A DNA stretch of 64,000 bases from Lumbricus rubellus (lineage: Eukaryota; Annelida; Clitellata; Crassiclitellata; Lumbricidae). The stretch covers positions 33,819,086 to 33,883,085 of the forward strand of contig OX243814.1 in the NCBI GenBank assembly GCA_945859605.1, given 5' to 3'. The position numbers were made by a program, and so were the translations under genes. Below the pieces are notes generated by a model. That model was not told where the DNA came from and did no database searches. It saw only the letters and a list, made by a program, of their open reading frames with translations. Within the stretch, counting starts at the first letter, position 1. The number at the start of each line of letters is the position of its first letter. Positions 22,024 through 32,790 of this stretch are shown here, one piece after another.

Positions 22024-23822
22024 CGGAAGCTGTCAAAAGCCGTCATTTATCGTTTTTGACCTTTTTATTCAGTTATATTCTACAGTTATTCTGCTTCAAA
22101 ATACTTTTTACAATATGAAAATATCTTTTTTATAACTAAAAATAACTGAAATTATATTCGTTCGATTCTGTAACTTGTAGAATCACAACAATGGAGAAAA
22201 TCGAGCTCAAAGTTTCAGCACATTTGCCTCTTCAAAGTCCTTAGTAACCATTAATTGAATATTCTGCAATTTTGCTGGTCAATAAATGGGTATATTATGT
22301 ATCGAATACAGCAAACGGCATCAAATTCGAGCAATTACTTTCCACATTGTGACTGAATTACAGGCAAATTCTGAATGGTAGAAGGCGAATGAATGAGTCT
22401 GTGAGATAGCATAGGATCAAACGCTTCCAAGAGTACTCGGCCAGGCGCGGCATAATATTGACCCTACGAGTGTAATATTTCAAACACACAATCAACCAGG
22501 CACTACAGGATGTGGACCTTTGTCCATTTATAATCTAATTAGGAAATGTAAACATTTGCATCCGATGCAGCGTCTTACGAGTAGGCCTATTACCCTATCG
22601 GCTCCCTCAAAGAAATATTTACTTAACAGCTTAGCCGACAGAGAAACATGAATACAACGATCGAGACAATTTCGTTCGATAACAATTTGAACGTAGTCTG
22701 ATAACTCATGCAAGTGTTTTCAATTCCTATAGGCCTAAGAAATTTTAATTAGGCCTAACAACACACATAGACAATAATTTTGTTCCTATTTATTATCTCG
22801 TACACACATCGCTCGAACGCGTAAACACTATACATGTAGGCCTAGGTAGGATAGATCGGAGTCGATTCAATTTGCATCAAGTTACCAAGAGTCAGTATTA
22901 ATCAAACTTCCTATAGATCTATATTTATGATGGGTGGCCACTGATGGGTGGGTGGATTGCAGTTTAGTCATGTTTACCAATGTAGCCTAATTGACCGGAC
23001 GGTTGATCTCGATCTCGGTATCTCTTATTCTCCAAGCCAGCGTGTCATCCAATGAACTACCCCTTAACGAACAATCAACCAGGTTGCCCTTATCACAATT
23101 TGAGCAGATTACAAGACTTTCGCTATTCCCTATTTAACGATGTAAATTAATATTTATACGAATTCTTTCCAAAGCTAACGCTAGCTGTTACATAGGCCTG
23201 AGTAAGAAAAGGAGCAACAGAACATTTACGGGTCGATGCGCATGCGCAATAGCGAAAGTCAGTCTCGTAAACCAATAAGACTCTCAGAAAACTGGGTCGG
23301 AGGCGTGGTTTGAGCAGTTGTCAGGTGGCCATTAGTTGATGCTTAACTTTATAGCCAAACTTTGTCACATTTACGTATGATGGCAAAATTGACCAGAACC
23401 ACTTAATATCATATTTAGGGTATAATCTATCACGCGGTTTACATGGCTACAAGAAATAGTCAGGTCGGCTTATGAAAACTCGGTCGTTCGTGGCGAATTT
23501 TAACTTTGAAAATAGGCTATTTGGGACCAAAATTCAAAGCAAATTCTTACACCACATGCGCCAAAAGTCATTTTCTCCCCACTAATCATTTGAGATCAAG
23601 ATTTTTAATTGTAGATATTGATAGTAGACATATTTAAAAAAAATAATACACAATAAAACAATTTTCCCAATTTTTGACAGCTCTCGCCTATTTTACCTTT
23701 TATCTCTTTATCTAGAACCCATCATCCGACGGGTTTCGAACGCTTCCGACACATTTAGTAAACTCATTATGCAACGCTCCCATTGGTGGAGTAGGCGGCG
23801 AATGATGATGTATAATTGCATA
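22024..23822. other. Unannotated part of unit 2
   Basis: Counterpart of 11161-12959; no gene recognised. Confidence 0.45.
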
Positions 23823-24053
23823 TATATATATAAGCACTTGTTAAAGCGTCCCTTTAAATTCTACTCAGAGGTACTCCGGACTACAGGATACAGCGCGGAC
23901 ACTGAATCGGAGTTTCACGCCGTAGTGCTTGAGCAATTGCGAGTTAAGACTTCCTCAGGGTACATACGCGCCAGAAGGAGGTCGATTCAAACCTGCAACC
24001 TTCCAGATCAAAAGCACTGAGTGCACCCCTACACCACTGTGCCCATAATAGTG
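23823..24053 (-). mobile_element. tRNA-derived SINE, minus strand (unit 2)
   Basis: Counterpart of 12960-13190, differing by isolated substitutions. Confidence 0.7.
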
Positions 24054-24110
24054 TCACTTCAATGTGTCTTCTGAACTGAACCAGCTTATCATTAGACATG
24101 ATGGTTTGTG

Positions 24111-24300
24111 GAGTTTACCGATGGAATAACGTTTACACCATTATTATCATCGAGGAATGCGATAGTAGCCGAATCGACTCCGAATTTTTTTAATATTTTA
24201 ACGACGACTGCTTATCAGTATTACAGAGTTACGGTGGTAGAGGATGCCTGGCTTCACCAGGGAATTGAGGTCATGCAGTTATACGTTTACGATACATAAA
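24111..24300 (+). pseudogene. 3' end of virus-like fibre gene (unit 2)
   Basis: Counterpart of 13248-13437; same truncated fibre C-terminus with DGITFTPLLSS and HQGIEVMQLYVYD motifs. Confidence 0.8.
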
Positions 24301-24304
24301 TAGC

Positions 24305-24343
24305 AGAATTTAAATAGAAATTATCCAGATCTATTTAAATTCT
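24305..24343. terminator. 14 bp inverted repeat between convergent genes (unit 2)
   Basis: Same perfect AGAATTTAAATAGA inverted repeat as in unit 1, between the fibre end and the convergent 163-residue ORF. Confidence 0.5.
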
Positions 24344-24423
24344 TATAACTAATCCATAACTACTTCGTTGAGGGGACGACGCAGTGGTCGTAAATCCCAT
24401 CGTAAAGCCGTAAACCGATATTT

Positions 24424-24915
24424 CTATAGATCATCATCATCGCTGATGTCAACACCGTAGATATCTGCTAGATAGTTCTTTTTGCAGATACTTAGATCTT
24501 TCTCCCTACCGATGGGAACACCGTAGAGATATGTTAGATATTCCTTAGTGTAGATATCCTCGGCGAATTTATTTAGATCTTTCTCCTCATCGTAGAGATA
24601 TGCCAGATTTTTAATAGTGAGATATGCTAGATATTTCTTAGTGTAGATATTCTTGCAACGCACACTCTCCTCACTTAGTTCTCTGACACCTTCTTGGTAT
24701 TTCTCCTCACCGCAGTTACACTCATCACCCCAGGCACTGCAGGCATGCTCCTTACCACAGGTACCGCAGGCACTCTCCTCTCCGCTGGTACTCTCCTCGT
24801 AGTTGGTTCTTTCATCACCGCTGTAACTCTCGTTGAATTTAATTAGATCTTTCTCATCAGCGCTAGTAATCTCGAACACTTTAATTTCGTATCTTTTTAT
24901 ATACTTTCCCGTCAT
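24424..24915 (-). CDS. 163-residue ORF of virus-like element (unit 2)
   Basis: Same protein as 13561-14052, including the cysteine cluster and the three Tyr-rich repeats, with an intact frame and ATG at 24915. Both copies have stayed open, but the duplication is too recent for this to show selection. A 5 bp indel upstream (TTAGGCTATCC versus TTATCC) separates the copies. Confidence 0.6.
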   Translation of the reverse strand: MTGKYIKRYEIKVFEITSADEKDLIKFNESYSGDERTNYEESTSGEESACGTCGKEHACSAWGDECNCGEEKYQEGVRELSEESVRCKNIYTKKYLAYLTIKNLAYLYDEEKDLNKFAEDIYTKEYLTYLYGVPIGREKDLSICKKNYLADIYGVDISDDDDL

Positions 24916-25116
24916 ACATCGCTATTAGGCTATCCGCGAGCTTCGCTTAAGCGCTTTCGCGGCCTTATACAATATAGGCCTACATCGATGGGTACGAAGC
25001 AGTCTCGCCCGTTTCCCGGTCTAAAATCTCTACCCGTCTTGGGTTTGTTCTTATATGTTTCAACCTATCGTATTTTACGTCCTTGCTCGTCACTTTCGGC
25101 GGTTGTTTCCATTTGT

Positions 25117-25245
25117 TTACATCCTCCTGAGTATTATAAGCGCTCCTTTCTCGATTAACCGCGAAATCGTTTCTGGTTTGTTGAGATAAGAACTCCCGCT
25201 AATATTGTGTTGTTTCATTAAATCTATCAGTTCTGGCAGCTTCAT
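25117..25245 (-). CDS. Short SAP-like ORF (unit 2)
   Basis: Counterpart of 14249-14377, identical by eye; 42 codons beginning MKLPELIDLMKQHNIS. Confidence 0.4.
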   Translation of the reverse strand: MKLPELIDLMKQHNISGSSYLNKPETISRLIEKGALIILRRM

Positions 25246-25752
25246 TTTATAATAACAATATTATTTCTTAAGTTAGAACTGGTTTTCCATCATATCATCG
25301 TTTAGTACACGACGTTCATTTTCTGGCCATCTGATTGGAAATTTAACAATCTAGGCCTATCCGAAATGACGACGGCGAAAGCTTGAGTTTGAGCGGAAAC
25401 GGCGGCGTTGAAAGTGGCTTTGATATGGATATCGACGACCGAAATTCGCTTCAGGTATTTGGGCCGCTCCAGGCTGGACGGTCTTTAGACTGTCATAACC
25501 TGTTAAGGTATAGGCCTATGTATCGATCAAAAGGCCAATAACGATAAATTTATTCCACCAACTAACAATTCACCGTGTAACGGCGTGTAGCCTACTTCGA
25601 CAACAGCTCACATCTGTATATCAATATGGCCGACCATAGAGTCGCACATAGGCCACGCCTTTTTACATAAACTGAATTGCTTGTCCTAAATCAAAGCAAT
25701 GTTACAATCATGGATTTAGTTATCTCTTAAAACCAATTGCACTTCTGCTTTA

Positions 25753-25973
25753 TGTATATGTATGCGCACTTGTTATAGCGCTCCTTCCAGCTCTCACTAC
25801 TCAGAGGCGCTCCCGAATGCAGAGCGGACACTGCATCGGAATTTCACGCCGAAGCGCTGAGCAATTGTGAGTGAAGAACTTGCCCAAGGTCCTTACGCGG
25901 CGAAGTGGATTCGAACCTCGAACCTTCCGGCTTCAAGGCAATGACGCCACCACTATACCACCGCACCCCACAG
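25753..25973 (-). mobile_element. tRNA-derived SINE, minus strand (unit 2)
   Basis: Counterpart of 14885-15105 with B box GGTTCGAATCC on the minus strand. Confidence 0.8.
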
Positions 25974-26089
25974 CTTCTTGCATGTTGTGTAAAGAAGAGC
26001 TTGACTATTTCCAAACTGCATATACCCCGGTAATCAATCATACAGTTGCAGTTGTTTCCGCTGTTGCCAAACATTTTCCAGGCGGTTAT

Positions 26090-26185
26090 AATCAAGAGCC
26101 GAAAGAGAAGTGTAGCCTAAACGACGCAGATGATGGTGACCTGTTGAACGAGTGGTCGTCGTACCAGAAACTGGCCGAAAGACTT
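26090..26185 (+). pseudogene. Kinase exon 2 relic b, truncated (unit 2)
   Basis: Counterpart of 15222-15317, ending at the same rearrangement junction. Confidence 0.8.
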
Positions 26186-26510
26186 GGCATAAATTCAACC
26201 TTTATATGAGCTTTTTTTATCCGCTCCGAATTGTCCGGTTACCGGATTGAAAAACTACAAACGGATGGTTTATGTGTAGCCAACATCCAGAACAAAGGTA
26301 GCTCAAACGCGGCAATTCATGACAACTGTTACAAGTGAATGTGAAGTCATGCACTCGCAGATACTTATTGTCATTGAAATCATGATATCATAGTTCCAAC
26401 CAATTTTTTCATGCAATTATATGCTGCAAATGATAAATCACTGATCAGTACTTAATCTTAATTGATTTTGTTAATCTTCTCTGTTTTTTATTTATTATTC
26501 TTTGAACGAG

Positions 26511-26616
26511 ACTGGATCAAAATGTCCTTATTGATGGCAGGTATAGCCTGAAACACCGGTTAGTTAGGACAAATAACTCGGTGGTGTACAAAGGACAGGA
26601 TGCACTGCCATGCAAT
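26511..26616 (+). pseudogene. Kinase exon 1 copy, open frame (unit 2)
   Basis: Counterpart of 15644-15749: 106 bp, open frame, donor AAT|GTAAGT kept. Confidence 0.85.
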
Positions 26617-27352
26617 GTAAGTTCACTGTATTGCCACCAGGGATTTTTTACCGTGCAGTTCTACACAAAATGTGCAGTTGTAAAGGAATCTGTGCAGTTG
26701 TAAAAGCAATCGTATGCAGTGGTAATGTAATAATCTCTCATCAGAAAAAGGTAACTGCAGTCGTTTTGCCACGGATGAACAGAAGGGAAGGAAAGAGTTG
26801 TGCAGTTAAAAAATAAGCTGGAAGGCCAATTTTTAAGTGGAGGACTAAAAAAGGTTGTCAGATTTTATACGAGGTGACTTGCGACATTTCTGGTAAAAAG
26901 AATTATTGTGAAAATTTCTAACGACTAAAAAAAGGGTCATCAGATTTTTTCACTGGCGATTTGCGACATGTTTGGTCGGCAAAAATTTCGCACATTGTGA
27001 ATTCTTTTCTGAATTGTTCATTAGTGGGGCGAGTAATATGACGACCCGATTAAGTGTCGTCTGAGCTATTGTCTATACTTTCTCTTGTTAAAGTGTAGAC
27101 TGTGTAGTGTCATCCGTTCACTTGACTGTCGTTCAAATGTAACAATTAATGCTTGTCCTAACTCAATGCAATCCTTCAACCATGGATGGTAGTTTCCGAA
27201 ATTATCTCTTAAAACCAATTACACTTCTGCTTTTTGCTTCTTTCATGCTATGTAAACTTGTAAAGCAGACCTTGACTATTTCCAAGTTGCATAATATAGT
27301 AAATGATGTAAACTTTTTGCAGTTGTTTCCTCTGTTGCTAAACATTTAACAG

Positions 27353-28014
27353 GAGGTAATTGCAAAATGGTCCTGGGCACGACGTTAAACTGCACCCATC
27401 CTCCGCCACAGGGAACCAACAACGTCCCTGTGCCAGTCCTAAGCCCGGACAAAGGAGGAAGGTTTGCCAGATGGGTGGCGATACACTGGCAGGAAAAGAC
27501 CAAGACGATTGAAATCCGCAAAAACCACAACACAAGTGACAGAGCGACCCAGATGCTTCAAGGTGTCATGATGTGGAGCAGACATGCACAGGCCGGTCAG
27601 GACAGACCGGTAGAGAGAGTAGGAGGGTAGAACATGGGATACATGCGGGCATTGTCCCAGGTTGTCCTTCATGCCTCTCTCCCAATATTTTCTTCAATCA
27701 GACAAGGTGGTCTAGCTGCTCCAAGATGTTGATGGTATGGAGCAGACCTGCTGACCTGATCGGTTGAAGCTGGGAAGCATGATGCGAGACAGACTCAGAC
27801 AGAGAGTGGCGTCGGACTTTTACGGGCAATGAGCCCGATGATATTGATGATGATGATGATGATGATGAAGAATTGTAAAGAGTTGAAAGAGAAGCGAAAG
27901 CGATGCAGATGATGGTGACTTGCTGAACGAGTGGTCGTCGTACCAGAAACTGGCCGACGGACTTGGCAAGGAAAGCAGAAAGGTTTTGGACGACCATGGC
28001 ATTCCAGCAGCTCC
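27353..28014 (+). pseudogene. Kinase exon 2 relic c, split by insertion (unit 2)
   Basis: Counterpart of 16486-17141. The insert is at 27367-27870 (a slightly longer GAT tract than in unit 1). The donor GT after CAGCTCC has become GC, a lesion specific to this copy. Confidence 0.85.
27367..27870 (+). mobile_element. Retroposed insert in kinase exon 2 (unit 2)
   Basis: Same insert as 16500-16997 with the same AATTGCAAA / AATTGTAAA flanks, so insertion happened before the tandem duplication. The GAT tail is 6 bp longer here. Confidence 0.7.
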
Positions 28015-28184
28015 GCAATTACATTTATTGTTCTTGTCATGTAATTGGTACTGTGTGGGCTAAACATAATCTGCAAAATTGTAAGTTTGATCATGAATGT
28101 AGTATAGAACATTTCTGGTAATAAATCAAGAGCGTGTTGTGATGCATGGAGAACATTTAATTTATATGTATGATTGTGTATATA

Positions 28185-28420
28185 TATATGTGAAAAACTG
28201 TGTATCAGCACATGTTATAGCGTCCCTTTAAGATTCCTACTCAGAGACACTTCTGACTACAGCGTGGACACTGAATCGAAGTTTCATGCCGTAGTGCATG
28301 AGCAATTGCAAGTTAGGACTTGCTCAGGGTCCATACGTGACAGCTTGAGGTGGATTCACAACCTTTCAGTAAAAGGCACCAAGTGTACCCCTAAACCACT
28401 GCGCCCCCATAATATAGTGT
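28185..28420 (-). mobile_element. tRNA-derived SINE, minus strand (unit 2)
   Basis: Counterpart of 17316-17550. Confidence 0.75.
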
Positions 28421-29136
28421 CACTTCAAGGTGTCCTTTGAAGGGAACCATTTTTATCATCAGATATGATGGTCTGTGGCATTTAATGGAAATGAGATGAC
28501 ACCTGAAGCATTCACTAATTGTGTTTCTGTTATTGCCCACAGTGACTCTGGACCCTGAGGTGTCTATTGAATGACTAGTCTGTTGTGTTTGCTCTACTTG
28601 GTTAGAAATCTGGGTTACTGTGTGGAGACCTGCTCAACTGCTCAGCACTGTCAAAAATGATGTCAATTCAATCTGATGCATTATCATTAAATAATTATTG
28701 TCACTTAATAAATGCATATAATAATAATCACAAGAATTGAACTACTTCTATTGCATTTGCATTGCTCTTTTACTTCAAAGCAGCTTGATTTTGATTGGTG
28801 GATTGATAGAATATCTATTCTCTTTAAGATTTCACTTACATTATTCATGTTAATTCAAAGAGTGGTTAATTAAAAGAGAGGCATGATGGGATGGAGGCAC
28901 ATGTTGACCCTTAGTGATCAGGACTCATGACTTATAGCACTACAGATGGACAGACACTATTAATTATACTTACTTAGTATTAATGGAAAATTTATGTTAA
29001 GTCCAAGTGGATGAAATCTTGGAGCAGTACACTTAGCCTAAGTTGTGTGTAAATCCACAATGTGTTTACTAGATGTCCTGAATTGTACCTTTGCAGGTGA
29101 ATATGCTTTATAAACTGTTCCAATGGAATGCTTGTA

Positions 29137-30174
29137 ACTTATGAGAACCCTCTGTAAAGACGAAATAATTTTATTTTTGATAGTAATCTACGTCATGCAT
29201 TTAAACTCGTACAATCACATTTCCAGTTCTTGTTAATTTTTCCATACTTTGTTTTATGGTCTTCATGATGATCATGTGCATGATCACGATAAATGGATTT
29301 GATTGAGGCCATACAGCCAATGTAAAAAAATATTCATAGTTTTAGTTTATTCTTATTTTGATGGTTCATCTATACTGATTGTCACAAATTAGCTATTTAA
29401 AAAATTATAATTTACTTGAAAGATTTTTGACTAATATTACGCATTATAAATGATGTTAATGAAATTAATTAAGCACAATCAAAAAATTAAGACTTGCAGC
29501 TTCTATGGAATGTCACCTGCTCATCGCTTCCTGGCTGTTGAGATGCGGTGAAGAAACCTTGGAGTGCAAACACAGGGCAACGGGATAAAATGGTTTATCA
29601 TGGGTGCAAGCTAGAGAAATCAATCAAGCACAATCAAAAAATTAAGACTTGCAGCTTCTATGGAATGTCACCTGCTCCTCGCTTCCTGGCTGTTGGATGC
29701 GGTGAAGAAACCTTGGAGTGCAGGCAAAGGGCAACGGGAGAAAATGGTTTATCATGGGTGCAAGCTAGAGAAATCAATCAAGCACAATCAAAAAATTAAG
29801 ACTTGCAGCTTCTATGGAATGTCACCTGCTCCTCGCTTCCTGGCTGTTGGATGCGGTGAAGAAACCTTGGAGTGCAAACACAGGGCAACGGGATAAAATG
29901 GTTTATCATGGGTGCTAGCTAGAGAAATCAATCAAGCACAATCAAAAAATTAAGACTTGCAGCTTCTATGGAATGTCACCTGCTCCTCGCTTCCTGGCTG
30001 TTGGATGCGGTGAAGAAACCTTGGAGTGCAGGCAAAGGGCAACGGGAGAAAATGGTTTATCATGGGTGCAAGCTAGAGAAATCAATCAAGCACAATCAAA
30101 AAATTAAGACTTGCAGCTTCTATGGAATGTCACCTGCTCATCGCTTCCTGGCTGTTGGATGCGGGGAGAAACCT
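29137..30174 (+). repeat. Tandem duplication, truncated copy 3
   Basis: Third copy of the unit, starting with the same ACTTATGAGAACCCTC and cut off after 1.0 kb inside the last exon-3 repeat, where it joins the DNA polymerase relic directly (AGAAACCTTG to ATGAGGCTACTACG). It has a small deletion near 29275 relative to copies 1 and 2. Confidence 0.85.
29500..30174 (+). pseudogene. Kinase exon 3 relics, five tandem copies (unit 3)
   Basis: Five copies starting at 29500, 29655, 29809, 29963 and 30117, the last truncated. All five have the TGCAG acceptor, including the first, unlike units 1 and 2. None has a donor. Internal 308 bp super-repeats are visible: copies alternate between TGCAAACACAGGGCAACGGGATAAA and TGCAGGCAAAGGGCAACGGGAGAAA forms. 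Confidence 0.9.
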
Positions 30175-31526
30175 TGATGAGGCTACTACGTGTCATATCT
30201 GTGGAGATGAGCTGAACGAAGATCGAGTTAGAGATCACTGCCTACTTACCGGTACATTTAGAGGGGCAGCACATAACAGTAGTAATTTAAGCTATAGAGT
30301 TCCCAAGTATTTCCCGGTTGTGTTCCATAACCTATCCGGATACGACAGTCGTTTGTTCACCTCGTAATTTCTCGAGTCTCGATGCGCTATCGAAAAACCT
30401 TCGTAAAGATCAGTGTAAGAATTTAGGCGAATTTTTTAAAGGCAGGAAGTTTGATCTTTTACTCAGAAAAGGGTTTGTTTATCCATACGATTACGTTGAC
30501 GGTGTTGAAAGATTAAACGAAACCATATTGCCTCCTATTCATAAATTCTATTCGAAACTAATCGACTCGGATATCAGCGATGAAGGTTACGACCACGCTA
30601 AAACGGTATGGAAAGCATTTCGTTTTAAAACGTTACGAGAATATCACGACTTGTAGAACGTTTCGGATGTTCTATTATTAGCCGACGTACTCGAAAACTT
30701 TAGAGAGGTTTGCACGAGAAAATACGGGCTAGATCCGGCGTGGTATCACACGTCTCCTGGTCTAGCATGAGATGCGGCGTTGAAGATAACTAGAATAGAG
30801 TTGGAGCTGATAACTGATTACGATATGCTACTCATGATTAAGCGTGGAATCAGAGGATGGGTCAGTACAATTTCGAATCGTTACGCGAGAGAAAACGACG
30901 AGTATATGGGGAAGCATTCGACAGTAGTAGGCCTTCGTCGTTCGTAACACATCTAGACGCCAATAATTTGTACGGGTGGTGGGCGATGAGTAAGCCGTTA
31001 CCGACTCGTGGGTTTAAATGGACGAGAGATAACGAGCTTAATAATTGGAGGAGTATACCGCGTATATTAGAGGTCGATTTAGAATATCCGAAAGAGTTGC
31101 ACGATCTTCACAACGATTCTCCTCTAGCTCCCGAGAGTCTAATACCAGACGGATCGGTTGTGGAAAAACTAATTCCGAACTTAAACGATAAAGAGAAGTA
31201 CGCAGTATACTACGACAACTAAATTTTAAAGCTGTACGAAAGTCTCGGATTGAAGATCACGAAAATTCATAGAGGAATACGATTCGAAGAAAGTGCTTGG
31301 CTGAAAGAGTATCTCGATCTCAATACCGACTTACGAACTAAGGCGACTAACGATTTCGATAAAGACTTTTTCAAACTGATGAATAATAGCGTGTTTGGTA
31401 AGACGATGGAACGTATCGAGAATCGCGTAGACATAAAATTGGTATGCGACGAGAAGGAGGCTATCAAACTAGCCGCGAAAGTAAGTTTCGACAGGCTAAC
31501 TCTCTTTGACGCAAATCTAATAGCTA
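30175..31526 (+). pseudogene. Polinton/adintovirus-like family-B DNA polymerase relic
   Basis: Broken coding region related to protein-primed family-B DNA polymerases (DNA_pol_B_2 type) of Polintons/Mavericks and adintoviruses. Visible landmarks are a zinc-knuckle-like CHICGDELNEDRVRDHC, VPKYFPVVFHNLSGYDS, palm motif A region THLDANNLYGWWAMSKPLP, and motif B region KLMNNSVFGKTMER. Motif C is missing because the sequence is cut before it. Damage: frameshifts near 30362 and 30910, stops at about 30654, 30769 and 31219, then a Helitron at 31527. The 5' end is also missing at the junction with copy 3. Not functional. Confidence 0.9.
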
Positions 31527-32738
31527 TCTATATCTATAAGCAAGGATGTATATTTATTTATATATTTATTTAAATATTTATTTATATATATATTTGTCCA
31601 GAATACACGCCCCCAGTTTTGCAGCTATTGATCTGAAACTTTGCACCGAGACAGGGGTCCATCAAACTTAGCAAGTGCAGGGGTTGGCGAATTTCTAACA
31701 CCATGAGGGCCAGGATGGGGTTTTTTTGGGGGGGCGACGAAATTTTTTCCAGCTATTGATCTGAAACTTTTCATTTGGACAGAGGACAGTCAGGTCCTTC
31801 CAGAAAACGAGATGGCGAATCTCTACCACCAGTGGAAAATGAGGGAGGGGCAAAAACTCCATTTTCCTTATTTTTATACCATCGCCATAGTTTCACAGCT
31901 ATTCACCTGAAAAGTTCCAGCTAGATAGGGTGCCGCCGGGTCCACCTCGCCCCCAACCAACACACACCTGGCCCCGCAGAGGCCGGGACGGGCTGGGCGT
32001 TGTTTAGGGGGCGCGAAATTTTTCAGGGGGCGAATTTTTTTGGCAGCTATTGATGTCAAATTTTGAATTTAGACAGAGGACTGCCAGGCCAAGCCAGTGC
32101 AGGGGTTGGTGATTCTCTCCCACAAGGGGGAGAATGGGGGAGGGGCGAAAACTAAATTTTTCATATTTTTATACCATCGCCACAGTTTCACAGCTATTCA
32201 CCTGAAAAGTTGCAGCTAGATAGGGTGCCACAGGGACCACCTCGCCCCCACTTCGCCCCCAACACACACCTGGCCCCGCAGGGGCAGGGCGGGCAGGGCA
32301 TTGTTTAGGGGGCAAAAATATTTGGGAGGGGGCAAATTTTCCCCAGTTTTTCAGCGATTGATCTGAAACTTTGCATATAGACAGAGGACCGTCAGGTACA
32401 GCCAGTGGAGGGGTTGGTGAATCTCTCCCACCAGGGGTGCGAAAACTCAAACTTTTGCTATTTTCATTCCATCGACATAGTTTCACAGCTATACACCTGA
32501 AAAGTTGCAGCTACATAGTGCCACCGGGACCACCTCGCCCCAGACCAACACACACTTCGCCCCGCATGGGCCTGGTGGGGGCTGTATGGGGTGTGAAAAA
32601 CTTTTAGGGCGAAATTTTTTCCCAGTTTGGAAGAGGCCATGGTGGGGCGCGAAAATACTGTTGCTATTTCCATTCCGTCGCCATAACTTCACGGCTATTG
32701 ACAAAAAATTTCCGGGCATCGCCGGGTACCCCAGCTAG
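31527..32738 (+). mobile_element. Non-autonomous Helitron, in polymerase relic
   Basis: A 1,212 bp element beginning TCTATATCTATAAG and ending CCCCAGCTAG, with a short GC hairpin (CCGGGCATCGCCGGG) just before the CTAG terminus. It inserted between A (31526) and T (32739), as Helitrons do. Internal degenerate repeats of AGCTATTGATCTGAAACTTTGCA ~ and CGCCCCCAACCAACACACACCT recur. No Rep/helicase ORF; the short ORFs ending PGIAGYPS are the hairpin end translated. Confidence 0.85.
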
Positions 32739-32790
32739 TTCACAATAAAAAGAACTAAGTTGCTTTATAACAAGCCGATATATCAATGTG
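32739..32790 (+). pseudogene. Polymerase relic, continuation after Helitron
   Basis: About 50 bp following the Helitron carry the next few codons expected in the same polymerase family (YNKPIY visible) with a further frame break, then similarity ends at the GC-rich block. This supports the Helitron having inserted into the already captured polymerase gene. Confidence 0.65.

Larger units (their letters stand above)
18269..29136 (+). repeat. 10.9 kb tandem duplication, copy 2
   Basis: Second full unit, 10,868 bp, in direct orientation and immediately adjacent to copy 1. All landmarks recur at an offset of about 10,863-10,880 bp. It has three rather than two exon-3 repeats. It lacks an 11 bp stretch (GTTGGGCATGG) of the RT fragment, and it has lost the exon 2c donor (GT to GC at 28015-28016). 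Confidence 0.9.

Noticed and set aside
32371..32738. ORFs ending PGIAGYPS (also 48107-48304)
   Set aside because: The peptide is just the translated Helitron hairpin end and recurs wherever the element does.
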